A stretch of 64,000 bases of DNA from NCBI GenBank assembly GCA_022821145.1, contig JAJEEE010000064.1:62001-126000 (forward strand), given 5' to 3'. The notes beneath the pieces were generated by a model that had not been told where the DNA came from, did no database searches, and saw nothing but the letters and a program-made list of their open reading frames with translations. The DNA comes from Acidobacteriota bacterium. Lineage in GTDB: Bacteria > Acidobacteriota > Terriglobia > 20CM-2-55-15. Positions 27,404-36,400 of this stretch are shown here, one piece after another (the stretch's first letter is position 1; every line of letters starts with the position of its first letter). Made by a program: the position numbers and the translations under genes.

Positions 27404-28093
27404 ATGACGCGCGCTCTCGTGCTTGCCACCGTATTCGCTCTTGCCTCGACGGCTTGCGCTCCGGCGCCGGAGGCGCTCGAACCCGAGACGACGGAATCGA
27501 CGATCATGCAAGAACCGGAAAACCTCAACCTGGTCGGCAACCGGTTTCGCCCGCTCGCGTGGGACGAAATGACCGACGCCCAGAAGACCATGGTCACGAA
27601 CATCCTCGACGGCCCCCGCAACGCGCTGGGCGGACCGTTCAACGTCCTGCTGCGCAGCCCCGAGATGGGCGACGCGGCTCAGGAGCTGGGCGCCCTCGCG
27701 CGGTTCAACGCCACGCTGCCGGGCAAGCTGAGAGAGCTGGCGATCATCATGACCGCGCGCTTCTGGATGTCCCACTTCGAGTGGTACGCGCACAAGAACG
27801 CGGCGCTCTCGGAGGGCCTCGACCCGGCCGTCGTCGACGCGATCGCGGCCGGGGAGCGCCCGGCGTCCATGGATGCGGACGAAACGGCGGTCTACGACCT
27901 CGTCAACGAGCTGCTCAACGACAAGCGGGTCAGCGACGCGGCGTTCGGTGCGGCCGTCGAGGCGTTCGGCGAACGCGGCGTCGTCGACATCGTCGGCACG
28001 GTGGGTTACTACGGGTTGGTGTCGCTGGTCCTGAACACCGACGAGTATCCGTTGCCCGAGGGCGTCGAAGAGGAATTGCAGCCGCTACCGTAG
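27404..28093 (+). CDS. carboxymuconolactone decarboxylase-family lipoprotein
   Basis: A 229-residue protein starting at ATG 27404 after AAGGAG. The leader ends ALASTAC, a probable lipobox with Cys18. The CMD/AhpD-like helical domain shows LARFNATLPGKLRELAIIM, ARFWMSHFEWYAHKNAALSEGL and a C-terminal VGYYGLVSLVLNT. The redox CxxC of AhpD is missing, so it is not a peroxidase partner. The conserved Glu/His of FEWYAH instead match gamma-carboxymuconolactone decarboxylase. Secreted forms of this family are of unknown function. Its last nine bases overlap the end of the convergent alpha/beta hydrolase. Confidence 0.87.
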   Translation: MTRALVLATVFALASTACAPAPEALEPETTESTIMQEPENLNLVGNRFRPLAWDEMTDAQKTMVTNILDGPRNALGGPFNVLLRSPEMGDAAQELGALARFNATLPGKLRELAIIMTARFWMSHFEWYAHKNAALSEGLDPAVVDAIAAGERPASMDADETAVYDLVNELLNDKRVSDAAFGAAVEAFGERGVVDIVGTVGYYGLVSLVLNTDEYPLPEGVEEELQPLP

Positions 28094-28990
28094 GCGTCCC
28101 AGGAAAGCGTCGACGATCTCCAGGAAACCCTCGGTATCCTCCTGGCTGGGATAGTGGCCCAGTCCCGGCATGGTGACGATCTGGACCTCGGGCAGGACCC
28201 GGCGCAGCTCGGCCTGCGTTTCGACGGGAACGATCGTGCTGTTGCCACCCAGGACATAGATGATCGGCGCGCGTATGCGCCGAATATGGGGCCAGTGCTG
28301 CAACGGCACGAAGTCGCCGCCGATCGCGGGGTCCCGCTTCCACACGATCCGGCCGTCGGCGCGCGCCCGCGTGCCGAAGCGCGCGTACGCGCGGATCACG
28401 TCCGGCTCCGTGCGCGGGTTCTGCGCCAGGAGTTGTTCGGTCAACGCGTCGACGGAGGCCCAACCCTCGGCGTCTTCCCGTTCGATCTGGACGGCCAACC
28501 GGTTGGCGATGCTCCGGGGGCGTTCCGGCCCCACGTCCTCGACGATCACGGCCGCCACGCGATCCGGCTCGAGACCCGCGAACATCTGGGCCACGCGGCC
28601 GCCGGTCGAGTTGCCCCAGATCACGATGCCTCGGAGGTCCATGGCGTCGGCCATGGCCACGATGTCACCGGTATAGTCGCCGACGCTGTACGCTCCGTCC
28701 GGGGCCCAGCCGGAGTCGCCGTGCCCGCGCATGTCGACGGCCATCACGTGGTAGTCGCCTGCGAAACCGGGCGCGATGTGAGCGAACGTGTGGGCGATCC
28801 GGCCGATGCCGTGCAGCATGATGAGCGGCGGGTTCGACGGATCGCCCCACTCGAGATAACGGATGTCGATGCCGTTGACGCGGACCACGCCCTCGGCCGG
28901 CTGCGCGCCGGCGGCCGTTGCCGCGATCAACCACGGCGCCAGGGCCGCGAGAGCGCCCCATCGGACGCGGCGGTCGGGTTTCCTTGTCAC
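28085..28990 (-). CDS. exported alpha/beta-fold hydrolase
   Basis: A 301-residue protein with a signal peptide to about residue 29 (AAGAQ). Fold marks are PPLIMLHGIGR (oxyanion region), VDMRGHGDS, nucleophile Ser128 in WGNSTGGR, Asp near APIIYVLGGN and His in GLGHYPS. It resembles epoxide hydrolase, haloperoxidase and C-C hydrolase types; the substrate cannot be set. The GTG start at 28990 has GAGGG five bases upstream. The gene ends within the CMD-family gene (nine-base convergent overlap), so both mRNAs share complementary 3' ends. Confidence 0.88.
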   Translation of the reverse strand: MTRKPDRRVRWGALAALAPWLIAATAAGAQPAEGVVRVNGIDIRYLEWGDPSNPPLIMLHGIGRIAHTFAHIAPGFAGDYHVMAVDMRGHGDSGWAPDGAYSVGDYTGDIVAMADAMDLRGIVIWGNSTGGRVAQMFAGLEPDRVAAVIVEDVGPERPRSIANRLAVQIEREDAEGWASVDALTEQLLAQNPRTEPDVIRAYARFGTRARADGRIVWKRDPAIGGDFVPLQHWPHIRRIRAPIIYVLGGNSTIVPVETQAELRRVLPEVQIVTMPGLGHYPSQEDTEGFLEIVDAFLGRLR

Positions 28991-29139
28991 GTATGCCCTC
29001 GTTGCGAATCGGCAGAGGACAGAGTAGCCGCCGTCCCACCGCGGGTCAAAGGAATCCCGCGCCCGGGGGCGCGCGCGATTCTGTGATATCGTCTCGGCCC
29101 GAACACCTCGCCTCGAACTCCCTGAATCAAGGAGTGACC

Positions 29140-29838
29140 ATGCGGTTCTTCGTCTGTGTGTTCTCGATGCTGGCCGGCCACGTGCTGGCCGGATGCGCGG
29201 CCGATCCCGGCGCGGACGCCGTCCCGGCGAGCCCCGTTCCGGCCAGCGAGCAGGATCGAACGCTGTATGCGCTCGGACAACTGATCGGGCAGCCCGTCGC
29301 CAACGCCGCGCTCACCGAAGAGGAACTGCGGATGGTCGCGGCCGGCCTGGACGACATGGCCCTGGGACGCGAATCGGCGGTCGACATGGAACGGTACGCG
29401 CCGCTTGCGCGGACGTTCATGCAGGCCCGGATCCAGGCCGAGGCCGAGGCCGAGCTCGTGGAGGCCCGGGCGTTCCTGGAACGGGAAGCGGGCGTCGACG
29501 GCGCCGTCCGGACGGATTCGGGAATCGTCATTCGGGAAATCGCCCCGGGCGAAGGGGCCAGCCCGGGAGCCGCCGACACCGTCCGCGTCCACTATCACGG
29601 CACGCTGCGCACGGGCGATGTCTTCGACAGCTCCGTGGACCGCGGCGAACCCGCAACGTTCCCGCTCAACGGCGTGATCGCGTGCTGGACGGAAGGCCTG
29701 CAGACCATGCGCGTCGGCGGCACGAGCCGCCTGGTCTGCCCGCCCGAGCTGGCCTACGGGGCCTCCGGCCCGCCCGGCATTCCCGGCAATGCCGCGCTGG
29801 TCTTCGAGGTGGAGCTGCTGGAAATCGTCGGAAACTAA
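29140..29838 (+). CDS. FKBP-type peptidyl-prolyl isomerase lipoprotein
   Basis: A 232-residue protein. Lipobox LAGC gives lipidated Cys19. The N-terminal helical FKBP_N domain (LYALGQLIGQPVANAALTEE to about residue 115) mediates dimerisation in FkpA/Mip proteins. The C-terminal FKBP domain has DTVRVHYHGTLRTGDVFDSS, ACWTEGLQTMRVGG, LAYGASGPPGIPGNA and a VFEVELLEI end. It catalyses proline isomerisation for periplasmic folding. AAGGAG lies seven bases before the ATG. A decayed copy of its last 40 bases is found at 31348-31387 beyond the PepSY gene. Confidence 0.92.
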   Translation: MRFFVCVFSMLAGHVLAGCAADPGADAVPASPVPASEQDRTLYALGQLIGQPVANAALTEEELRMVAAGLDDMALGRESAVDMERYAPLARTFMQARIQAEAEAELVEARAFLEREAGVDGAVRTDSGIVIREIAPGEGASPGAADTVRVHYHGTLRTGDVFDSSVDRGEPATFPLNGVIACWTEGLQTMRVGGTSRLVCPPELAYGASGPPGIPGNAALVFEVELLEIVGN

Positions 29839-29942
29839 CGGAGTCGGCGCGAGCACGCCGTCCTATCCGCCGCAAGCGGACCCATCCCCGGAAACCCGGG
29901 CCTCCCCGTCACGAACCGGACAAAAGCGGTGTTCGCAACGTC

Positions 29943-29958
29943 GCGGTTCAAGAACCGC
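29943..29958. repeat. inverted repeat between convergent genes
   Basis: GCGGTTC and GAACCGC form seven-base arms around two bases, midway between the FKBP and PepSY gene ends. There is no T-run, so it may be a weak bidirectional terminator or chance. The rest of 29839-30000 shows nothing else. Confidence 0.35.
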
Positions 29959-30000
29959 CAACCGTACACCGCACCGATCGATCCGGAGCCCGATGACGCA

Positions 30001-31143
30001 CTATGCGCTGCGCCGGCGCGCCCTCCAGGCCGTGAAGCGCCGGACGACCAGCGCGAAGCCCGTATAGACCAGGAAGACGCCCACAAGCGACGCGATGCCG
30101 GCGATCGTCTGCCCGACGAACCCGTAGTACTCGCCCGTATGCACGTAGCGGAGCCACGAGCGAGCGCGTTGCCCCCTGGACTGGTCCGCGAATGCGCCGC
30201 GGCTGGCGACCTGGCCGGAAAGCCGGTCAAAGACCAGTGTCGTGCGCGCTTGCGGCTGCCCGCCAATACTGGTGTCGATCGCGAACGTGACCGTGTCCAT
30301 TCCATGGCTGGGCAACGTCACGTTCATGGAACGCCAGTCCGGAACTACCTCGCCCGCCTGCAACAGCATCCCGTCCACACCGCTCAAGTCCATCGGGGGT
30401 GTTTCGAGGCTGGAGTCCGACCCTCCGGCCGACCGGGCTCCACCGCCCCGGCGGCCCCCGGCCGGCGCTTCCGATCCCGACAGCACATAAACGAGATTGC
30501 TGGCCCACGGATACGAAATGACCACCCCGGACGCAACGACCAGGACCAATGGGATCGCGGACCAGAACCCGAACACGTTGTGCCAGTTGAAGTCGCGGGC
30601 CTTGCCCCGGAGGCCCCCCTTGAACCACGTGACCGATCGCAGCGACGAGAGGCTCCAGTTGCGAGGCCACCACAGGTACATGCCGCTGAAAACGATGAAC
30701 AGAAACGCAAGATTGGACGCGCCGGTGAGCGCCCTGCCCCACGAACGCGTGTCGTCGGCCAGCCAGCGGTGCCAGTCGGTCATCACTCGGAAGAATCCAC
30801 GAATCGACTCTGCCCTGTCGCCGCTTGTCTCTCCTGTATACCGGTTGACGAACACGGTTCCGCCGCTGGTCGAGACACTCGCTGGCGCCTCCGGATCGGA
30901 ATAGAATCGAACGGCCGACGGAGAAGCTGCCGGATAGTCCTCGAGGACGCGCGCTACCAGCGCCTCAACGGGTAGCGGATGTTCACCCGCCGTCGGTTGG
31001 CCCGGCCAATAGGCCCGATCGGCCCACTCCGTCATCTGTTTCTGATATGTGAGAGCGACACCGGTGACCGACATGATCAATACGACGGCGGCCGTCACGA
31101 CGCCCGTTGTCAGATGAACCCAGAACAGCACCTTCCGAAACAC
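30001..31143 (-). CDS. PepSY-associated TM helix protein (PiuB/iron-uptake reductase-like)
   Basis: A 380-residue inner-membrane protein. The first helix FWVHLTTGVVTAAVVLIMSV, the PepSY region following, WHRWLADDTRSWGRALTG, FIVFSGMYLWWPRNW, AIPLVLVVASGVVIS and the final YVHTGEYYGFVGQTIAGI plus VFLVYTGFALVVRRF give four transmembrane segments. Conserved His in FWVH, TDWHRW and RYVHTGEYYG could bind haem. Such proteins often accompany ferric-siderophore uptake and are proposed reductases. The GTG start at 31143 has AGGAGG seven bases upstream. A sigma-70 promoter and a Fur-box-like site precede it, supporting iron control. Local base composition is less GC-rich than its neighbours, a possible sign of transfer. 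Confidence 0.9.
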   Translation of the reverse strand: MFRKVLFWVHLTTGVVTAAVVLIMSVTGVALTYQKQMTEWADRAYWPGQPTAGEHPLPVEALVARVLEDYPAASPSAVRFYSDPEAPASVSTSGGTVFVNRYTGETSGDRAESIRGFFRVMTDWHRWLADDTRSWGRALTGASNLAFLFIVFSGMYLWWPRNWSLSSLRSVTWFKGGLRGKARDFNWHNVFGFWSAIPLVLVVASGVVISYPWASNLVYVLSGSEAPAGGRRGGGARSAGGSDSSLETPPMDLSGVDGMLLQAGEVVPDWRSMNVTLPSHGMDTVTFAIDTSIGGQPQARTTLVFDRLSGQVASRGAFADQSRGQRARSWLRYVHTGEYYGFVGQTIAGIASLVGVFLVYTGFALVVRRFTAWRARRRSA

Positions 31144-31199
31144 TCACGCCTCCTGTGCCGAGAATGCGGTCACACGCCGCGCGATCGGCGCCTCGTCAG

Positions 31200-31228
31200 A
31201 ATATCCAGCCTTGGATCACGCTTGTCAA
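31200..31228 (-). promoter_or_regulatory. sigma-70 promoter of PepSY gene
   Basis: On the minus strand TTGACA (31223-31228) is separated by 17 bp from GATATT (31200-31205), and the gene starts 56 bp downstream of the -10. The perfect -35 makes this one of the best promoters in the window. Confidence 0.65.
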
Positions 31229-31235
31229 TATCAAC

Positions 31236-31254
31236 AATGAAAATCATTCTCATT
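31236..31254. promoter_or_regulatory. Fur-box-like operator
   Basis: AATGAAAATCATTCTCATT matches most of the Fur consensus core (ATGATAATCATT has one mismatch here). It lies seven bases upstream of the -35 of the PepSY promoter in AT-rich sequence. Repression by iron-loaded Fur, or another Fur-family regulator, is likely. Confidence 0.65.
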
Positions 31255-31326
31255 TAGTTTCGTGGAACGTGTGCGCGCACCGAACCAGTCGGCGGCGCCA
31301 ACCGCCCGAGCGGATCCAGGGCGCCC

Positions 31327-31389
31327 GGGGCCGGGACTCCCCGAAACGCCACGTTGGTCTTCAAGGTGAAGCTGCTGGAAATCGTCGCG
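31327..31389 (+). pseudogene. decayed FKBP C-terminal fragment
   Basis: The plus frame reads GAGTPRNATLVFKVKLLEIVA, the terminal strand of an FKBP domain with no body upstream. Bases 31348-31387 match 29791-29830 of the intact FKBP gene at 36 of 40 positions. All four differences are changes to A or T in this copy. No stop follows at the expected place, so it is not a gene. It marks a duplication or insertion boundary. Confidence 0.6.
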
Positions 31390-31414
31390 CAGGATGTCCG
31401 GCGTTGGCAGCGCG

Positions 31415-31657
31415 CTAGGCGGCGGCCGCGTCGGGTTGTTTCAGCCGCGTCTCGATCTCCTTGCGCACGGCCGCTTCGTCGACTTCGGTGAACCGCACCA
31501 GCCACGCCAGCGTCGACACGCCGACGACGACGCATCCGAGAATCAGGAACGCCGTAGGCCAGGACAGACTCGAACTGCGAAAGAGGAACCCGGCCGCCAC
31601 GGCGCCGGCGTTGCCTCCGGCGCCATTGACGACGAACCGACACGGCCGTGACGGCAC
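31415..31657 (-). pseudogene. C-terminal remnant of a NarK-type MFS transporter
   Basis: The visible 80 codons encode NGAGGNAGAVAAGFLFRSSS, one membrane helix (TAFLILGCVVVGVSTLAWLV) and a charged tail. This is the end of major-facilitator nitrate/nitrite antiporters, which have about twelve helices. The homology begins near residue 10, and the upstream sequence (31630-31715) has no transporter coding potential. The gene is therefore truncated and probably inactive. It borders the FKBP fragment, so 31.3-31.7 kb is a decay zone. Confidence 0.65.
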
Positions 31658-31715
31658 GGCGGTTCCAGTTTTGTCGTCAGGATCGTCGCGGGTCGACAGG
31701 AATGTGACCCGGGCG

Positions 31716-33275
31716 TCAGCGCGAAAAGCGCGAGCAGTCGATTCCGTATTTTCGAACCTTGTAGTTGAGTATCCGGGGAGTCGTATCCAACAGCCGCGCC
31801 GCCTTGGCGCGGTTGCCGTTCGTCGTTTTCAGAGTGTCGAGCAGAATATCGCGCTCGAAGGCGGCGACGGCTTCGGACAGGGATTGCCCGATCGCCGTTC
31901 CCGAAGCCTGCGCCGTCTGAAGCGTCGGCGGGAGATGACGGCCGTGGATGACGCCGGACCCGTCGCAGACCAGCACGGCGCGTTCGATGACGTTCTCCAA
32001 CTCCCGGACGTTCCCGGGCCAGTGGTAGCTCATCATCATGTCGATCGCGCCCGTCGCGATTCGGCGGATCACCTTCTTGTAGTCCTTCGCGAACTTCTGA
32101 ACGAAGTGGTCGGCCAGCAACAGCAGATCGGATTTGCGGTCTCGCAACGGGGGCACGTTGATCGAGAACACGTTCAGGCGATAGTACAGATCGTCCCGGA
32201 ATGTCCCGGCCGCCATCCCCTGCTCGAGGTCGCGGTTGGTCGCCGCGATGACACGCACGTTGGCGCGGATCGTCTCGGTGCCGCCGAGGCGTTCGAATTC
32301 CCGTTCCTGCAACACGCGCAGAAGCTTGACCTGCGTGGTCGGATCGATGTCTCCGACCTCGTCCAGGAAGATCGTTCCGCCCTCGGCAAGCTCGAACCGC
32401 CCTTTCTTCCGCGCGGACGCGCCCGTGAAGGCCCCTTTCTCGTAACCGAACAACTCCGATTCGATCAGCGTCTCCGGGAGCGCGGCGCAGTTGACCTTGA
32501 TGAACGGCTTGTCGGCCCTCGGCGAGTTGTAGTGGATCGCGTGGGCGATCATTTCCTTTCCGGTGCCGGACTCGCCCCGGATCACGACGGTCGTCTTCGT
32601 GTGCGCGACCTGCGCCACCTGCTCGTAGACCTCGCGCATCGACATCGTGGTGCCGATGATCGCCGAGAAGTCGTATTTCTCCTTTAACTCGCCCAGCAGA
32701 TGCGTGTTCTCCTCCAGCAGACGGCGCCGTTCCTCGTCGACCAGATGGTCCGCCTTGATGGCTTGAGCCATCATCGCGGCGGCCACCTGCATGCAGCGGA
32801 GATCGGCGTCGTAGTCCCGATCCTCGACGTAATGCAAGTCAGCGCCGAGGGCCCCCACGGCGCGGCCATTGACGAAAACGGGGACACAGAAATAGGTGAT
32901 CTCCTGCTTGTGCAGGTCACGGCGTTCTCCGGCCCGGTTCAGGAACATCGGCTCGAGGCTGACCTGAGGCACCACGATGGGTCTGCCCGTCTCCACGACG
33001 CGCCCCATGATGCCCTCGCCGAGACGGTAACGCGCCGCCCGGCCGGCCGTGCTGAGCCCGCTGGACGCCACGATGCGTATTTCCCCGGACCGGCTGTCCA
33101 GCAAGGTCACGGCGCCGCGGATCACCCCTCGCCGGCGTTCCATCACAGCCAACACGCCCTGGAAGGCCGTCGCGGGCGACAGCGCCGCCGACAGCGCATG
33201 CCCGACATCGACCAGCGCCTCGAGTTGACCGCCCCCCGATCCCTGCTCGGTTGTCTTCATCAGATTCGTAATCAA
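31716..33275 (-). CDS. sigma-54-dependent activator, NifA-type (GAF-AAA+-Fis)
   Basis: A protein of about 519 residues. An N-terminal GAF domain (LEALVDVGHALSAAL through FCVPVFVNGRAVGALGADLH) is followed by the AAA+ domain with Walker A GESGTGKE, the sigma-54 contact loop GAFTGA, Walker B GGTIFLDEVGD and an Arg-finger region FRDDLYYRLNVFSINVPPLR. The Fis-type helix-turn-helix ends the protein (NGNRAKAARLLDTTPRILNY). It opens sigma-54 promoters in response to a GAF ligand. TTG 33275 is taken as start because GGGAG lies six bases upstream; ATG 33260 has no such site. No nif genes are present. It sits downstream of the RND operon on the same strand, but its targets are unknown. Confidence 0.9.
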   Translation of the reverse strand: MITNLMKTTEQGSGGGQLEALVDVGHALSAALSPATAFQGVLAVMERRRGVIRGAVTLLDSRSGEIRIVASSGLSTAGRAARYRLGEGIMGRVVETGRPIVVPQVSLEPMFLNRAGERRDLHKQEITYFCVPVFVNGRAVGALGADLHYVEDRDYDADLRCMQVAAAMMAQAIKADHLVDEERRRLLEENTHLLGELKEKYDFSAIIGTTMSMREVYEQVAQVAHTKTTVVIRGESGTGKEMIAHAIHYNSPRADKPFIKVNCAALPETLIESELFGYEKGAFTGASARKKGRFELAEGGTIFLDEVGDIDPTTQVKLLRVLQEREFERLGGTETIRANVRVIAATNRDLEQGMAAGTFRDDLYYRLNVFSINVPPLRDRKSDLLLLADHFVQKFAKDYKKVIRRIATGAIDMMMSYHWPGNVRELENVIERAVLVCDGSGVIHGRHLPPTLQTAQASGTAIGQSLSEAVAAFERDILLDTLKTTNGNRAKAARLLDTTPRILNYKVRKYGIDCSRFSR

Positions 33276-33379
33276 CGCGAACTCCCGCCCCCCGGATGAG
33301 CAAAAAAAAACGCCCATGCACGCAGTCACGCGCGTGCGTTGGACGCCTCTGTCCGAATGAGCCGGCAACGATGCCGATG

Positions 33380-33402
33380 GGCGCAACCACTATCGTTGCG
33401 CC
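33380..33402. repeat. 8-bp inverted repeat in the RND/activator intergenic region
   Basis: GGCGCAAC and GTTGCGCC flank seven bases. The repeat lies 89 bp past the RND permease stop and about 105 bp before the activator start. No T-run follows, so it could be a rho-type attenuating hairpin or an operator for the activator. The remaining 33276-33491 sequence holds a nine-A run at 33302-33310 and no gene. Confidence 0.4.
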
Positions 33403-33491
33403 AAGCCACTCTACTGTGTTTCCCGATTATCCGGCGGCCGGCGCGCCGTGTCAATCCGTCCGAAACGCGGCCCCGTGCGTTCCTTGGCGGT

Positions 33492-36400
33492 TTACCCTCC
33501 TGCCGGCGGCCCGTCCGTGTCGCCTTCCTCGACCGCGGTGGGCGGCCTCCCGTATCGGAGATAGATCGCCGGTATGACCACCATGTTCAGAAACGTGGAT
33601 GTCAGCATACCGCCCATGATCACGGCGGCCATGGGTTGCTGGATCTCCTTGCCCGGCGTCCCGACCCCGAGCGCCATGGGGATCAGGCCGACACCGGTCA
33701 CCAGCGCCGTCATCAGGATGGGGCTCAGGCGCTCCATCGACCCCTGGACGATCGCGTCCCGGAAATCGGTTCCCTGACGCATCAGGTGTCCGTAGTGGGT
33801 GACCAGCATGACGCCATTGCGCGTGGCGATTCCGAACAGCGTGATGAACCCGATGAGCGACGCCACCGACAGCGTCCCGCCGGACAGGAACACGACCACC
33901 ACGCCGCCAATCAGCGCGAGCGGCAGGTTCACCATCACGAGCAGTGACGTTCGCGCCGACCCCGTCGCCATGTACAACAGAAGAAATATCCCACCGATGG
34001 CGGCCGCGCTCAGACCGACGATGCGCGTCATCGCGGCCTCCTGCGCCTCGAACTGCCCGCCGAATTCGACGAAGTAGCCCTCGGGCAATGCGACCTGCCG
34101 CTCGATGGCCGCCCGCACGTCGGCGATGACGCCCCCCAGGTCCCGGCCCGACACGTTCGATTGGACGATGATGCGGCGTTGTCCGTTCTCCCGGTTGATC
34201 GTGTTCGGACCCCGGTCGACCCGCACCTCGGCCACCTGCGCGATCGGGATCTTGGTTCCTCCGGGCGAGGTGATCAGCGTATTGCCGATGGAATCCGCCG
34301 AGCCGCGGGCGGAGTCTTCCAGGCGCACGATGATGTCGTAGCTGCGCTGCCGTTCCAGGACCTGTCCGACGACGACGCCGTTGAAGGCGTTCTCGACGGC
34401 GCGGGTCAAGTCCGCCGCGGCGATGCCGAGAGCGGCGGCGTTGGCGCGGTCGACGCGCACCTGCACCTGAGGCATGCCCACCTGCGGCTCGAGGAGCAGG
34501 TCCACGACGCCCGGGACACCTTCGATCGCCGCGCGAATCTCTTCCCCCTTGTTCCGAAGCGTCGGAAGATCCGGACCGAACAGCTTGATCGCGATCTGGG
34601 CCTGCGTGCCCGACAACAGATGGTCGATGCGATGCGCGATCGGTTGACCGACCTCGACGCCGGCGCCCGGTATCCGCGCCAGTATTTCGCGAGCCTCGTC
34701 CATGATCTCGAACTGCGTCCGCGCGCCGCCGGCCGTGACGACTTCCAGTTCGCTCGCGTTGACGCCGGAGGCGTGTTCATCCCGTTCGGCGCGACCGGTT
34801 CGCCGGGTGGTGGACACGACCTCGGGAATCTCGCGCAGGGCTTCCTCGACACGAGCCCCGATCCGGTTGGACTCTCGCATCGACGTGCCGGGAGGCAGCG
34901 TCACGTTGATGTTCATGGCGGCCTCGTTGAACGGCGGCAGGAACTCGCGGCCCATCAGCGGCGCCAGCGACAGCGAGACGACCAGCAGCAGCAGCGAGAC
35001 GACGATGACCTCGTGAGGATGCCGGAGCGTCGCCGCGAGCACGCGGGCGTAGACCGCCTTCAAGAAACGGACCAGAACCGCGTCGCCGGGCCGTTCGATG
35101 AGCCTGGACCGGGCCAGGAACCAATAGCACAGCACCGGCGTGAGCGTGAGCGCCACCACCAGCGAGGCCGCGATCGAAACGATGTAGGCGAACGCCAGCG
35201 GCGCGAACATGCGGCCTTCGATCCCGGCCAGCGAGAACAGCGGCAGGAACACCAGGATGATGATCAGGGTGGCGTAGAAGATCGAGTTCCGGATCTCGCT
35301 CGACGCCCGGTAGACCACCGTCAGCACGGGTTCGGGGCGCGGCGACGCCGCGTTCTGCTTCAGGCGCCGGAACACGTTCTCGACGTCGACGATGGCGTCG
35401 TCCACCAACTCGCCGACGGCGATGGCCAGTCCTCCCAGCGTCATCGTGTTGATGCCGATGCCGAAATAGCTCATCGTGACGACCGCGGCCAGCAGCGACA
35501 GCGGGATCGCCGTCAGGCTGATCAACGCGGTCCGGACGTTCCAGAGAAAGAGGAACAGGACCACGGCGACCATCAATCCGCCTTCGATCAGGGCCTGGCG
35601 GACGTTGCCGACGGCAAGCTCGATGAAATCCGCCTGCTGGAACGCCTCGGTATCGATGACCACGTCGCCGGGAAGCGACCGGCCCAGGTCCGCGAGAGTC
35701 GCTTCGACGTCGGCCGTCAACTCCAGCGTGTTCGCGTCGGGCTGCTTCTGGATCGTGAGAACGGTCGCCGGTTGCGCGTTGAAACCACCGTCGCCGCGCT
35801 TGATCGCCGCGCCGAGCCGCACTTCCGCCACGTTGCCGACCAGCACGGGGCGTCCGTCGCGCACGGTGACGACGGATTCGGCCAGGTCCTCCAGATCGGA
35901 AACGCGCCCGCGCCCCCGGATCAGGAACTCCTCGTTCGGCCGTTCCATGATGCCGCCGGCGCCCACGGCATTGGCCGCTCGAACGGCCGCGGTCACTTCT
36001 TCGAGCGATAGACCGTAGTCGACGAGCCGGGCCGGGTCGACCAGCACCTGGTACTGCTTGAGATCCCCGCCGATCACCGTCACCTGCGACACCCCCGGCA
36101 GCGCCAGCAGCCGAGGCCGGACGACCCAGTCTGCGATCGAACGGACATCCATGGCGGTGCTGGCGCCGGTGGAGCGCATCGAGATCAACATGATCTCGCC
36201 CATCGTCGAGGAAATCGGCCCCAGGACGGGCGAGTCCACACCCTCGGGCAGGCGCACCTGCTGCAGCTTCTCCGTTACGGTCTGGCGGGCGCGATAGATG
36301 TCCGTGTCGAGCTCGAACTCGGCGAAGACCAGCGACAGGCCGGCCACCGAGTTCGATCGCACGCGGAACACGCCCGTGGCGCCGTTCAGCGCGGCTTCCA

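Noticed and set aside
33302-33310. Run of nine A as terminator or slippery site
   Set aside because: No hairpin directly precedes it on the minus strand, and it lies upstream of the chosen activator start.
33380-33402. Sigma-54 promoter (TGGC/TTGC) within the inverted repeat
   Set aside because: The two elements are 17 bases apart start to start instead of about 11.
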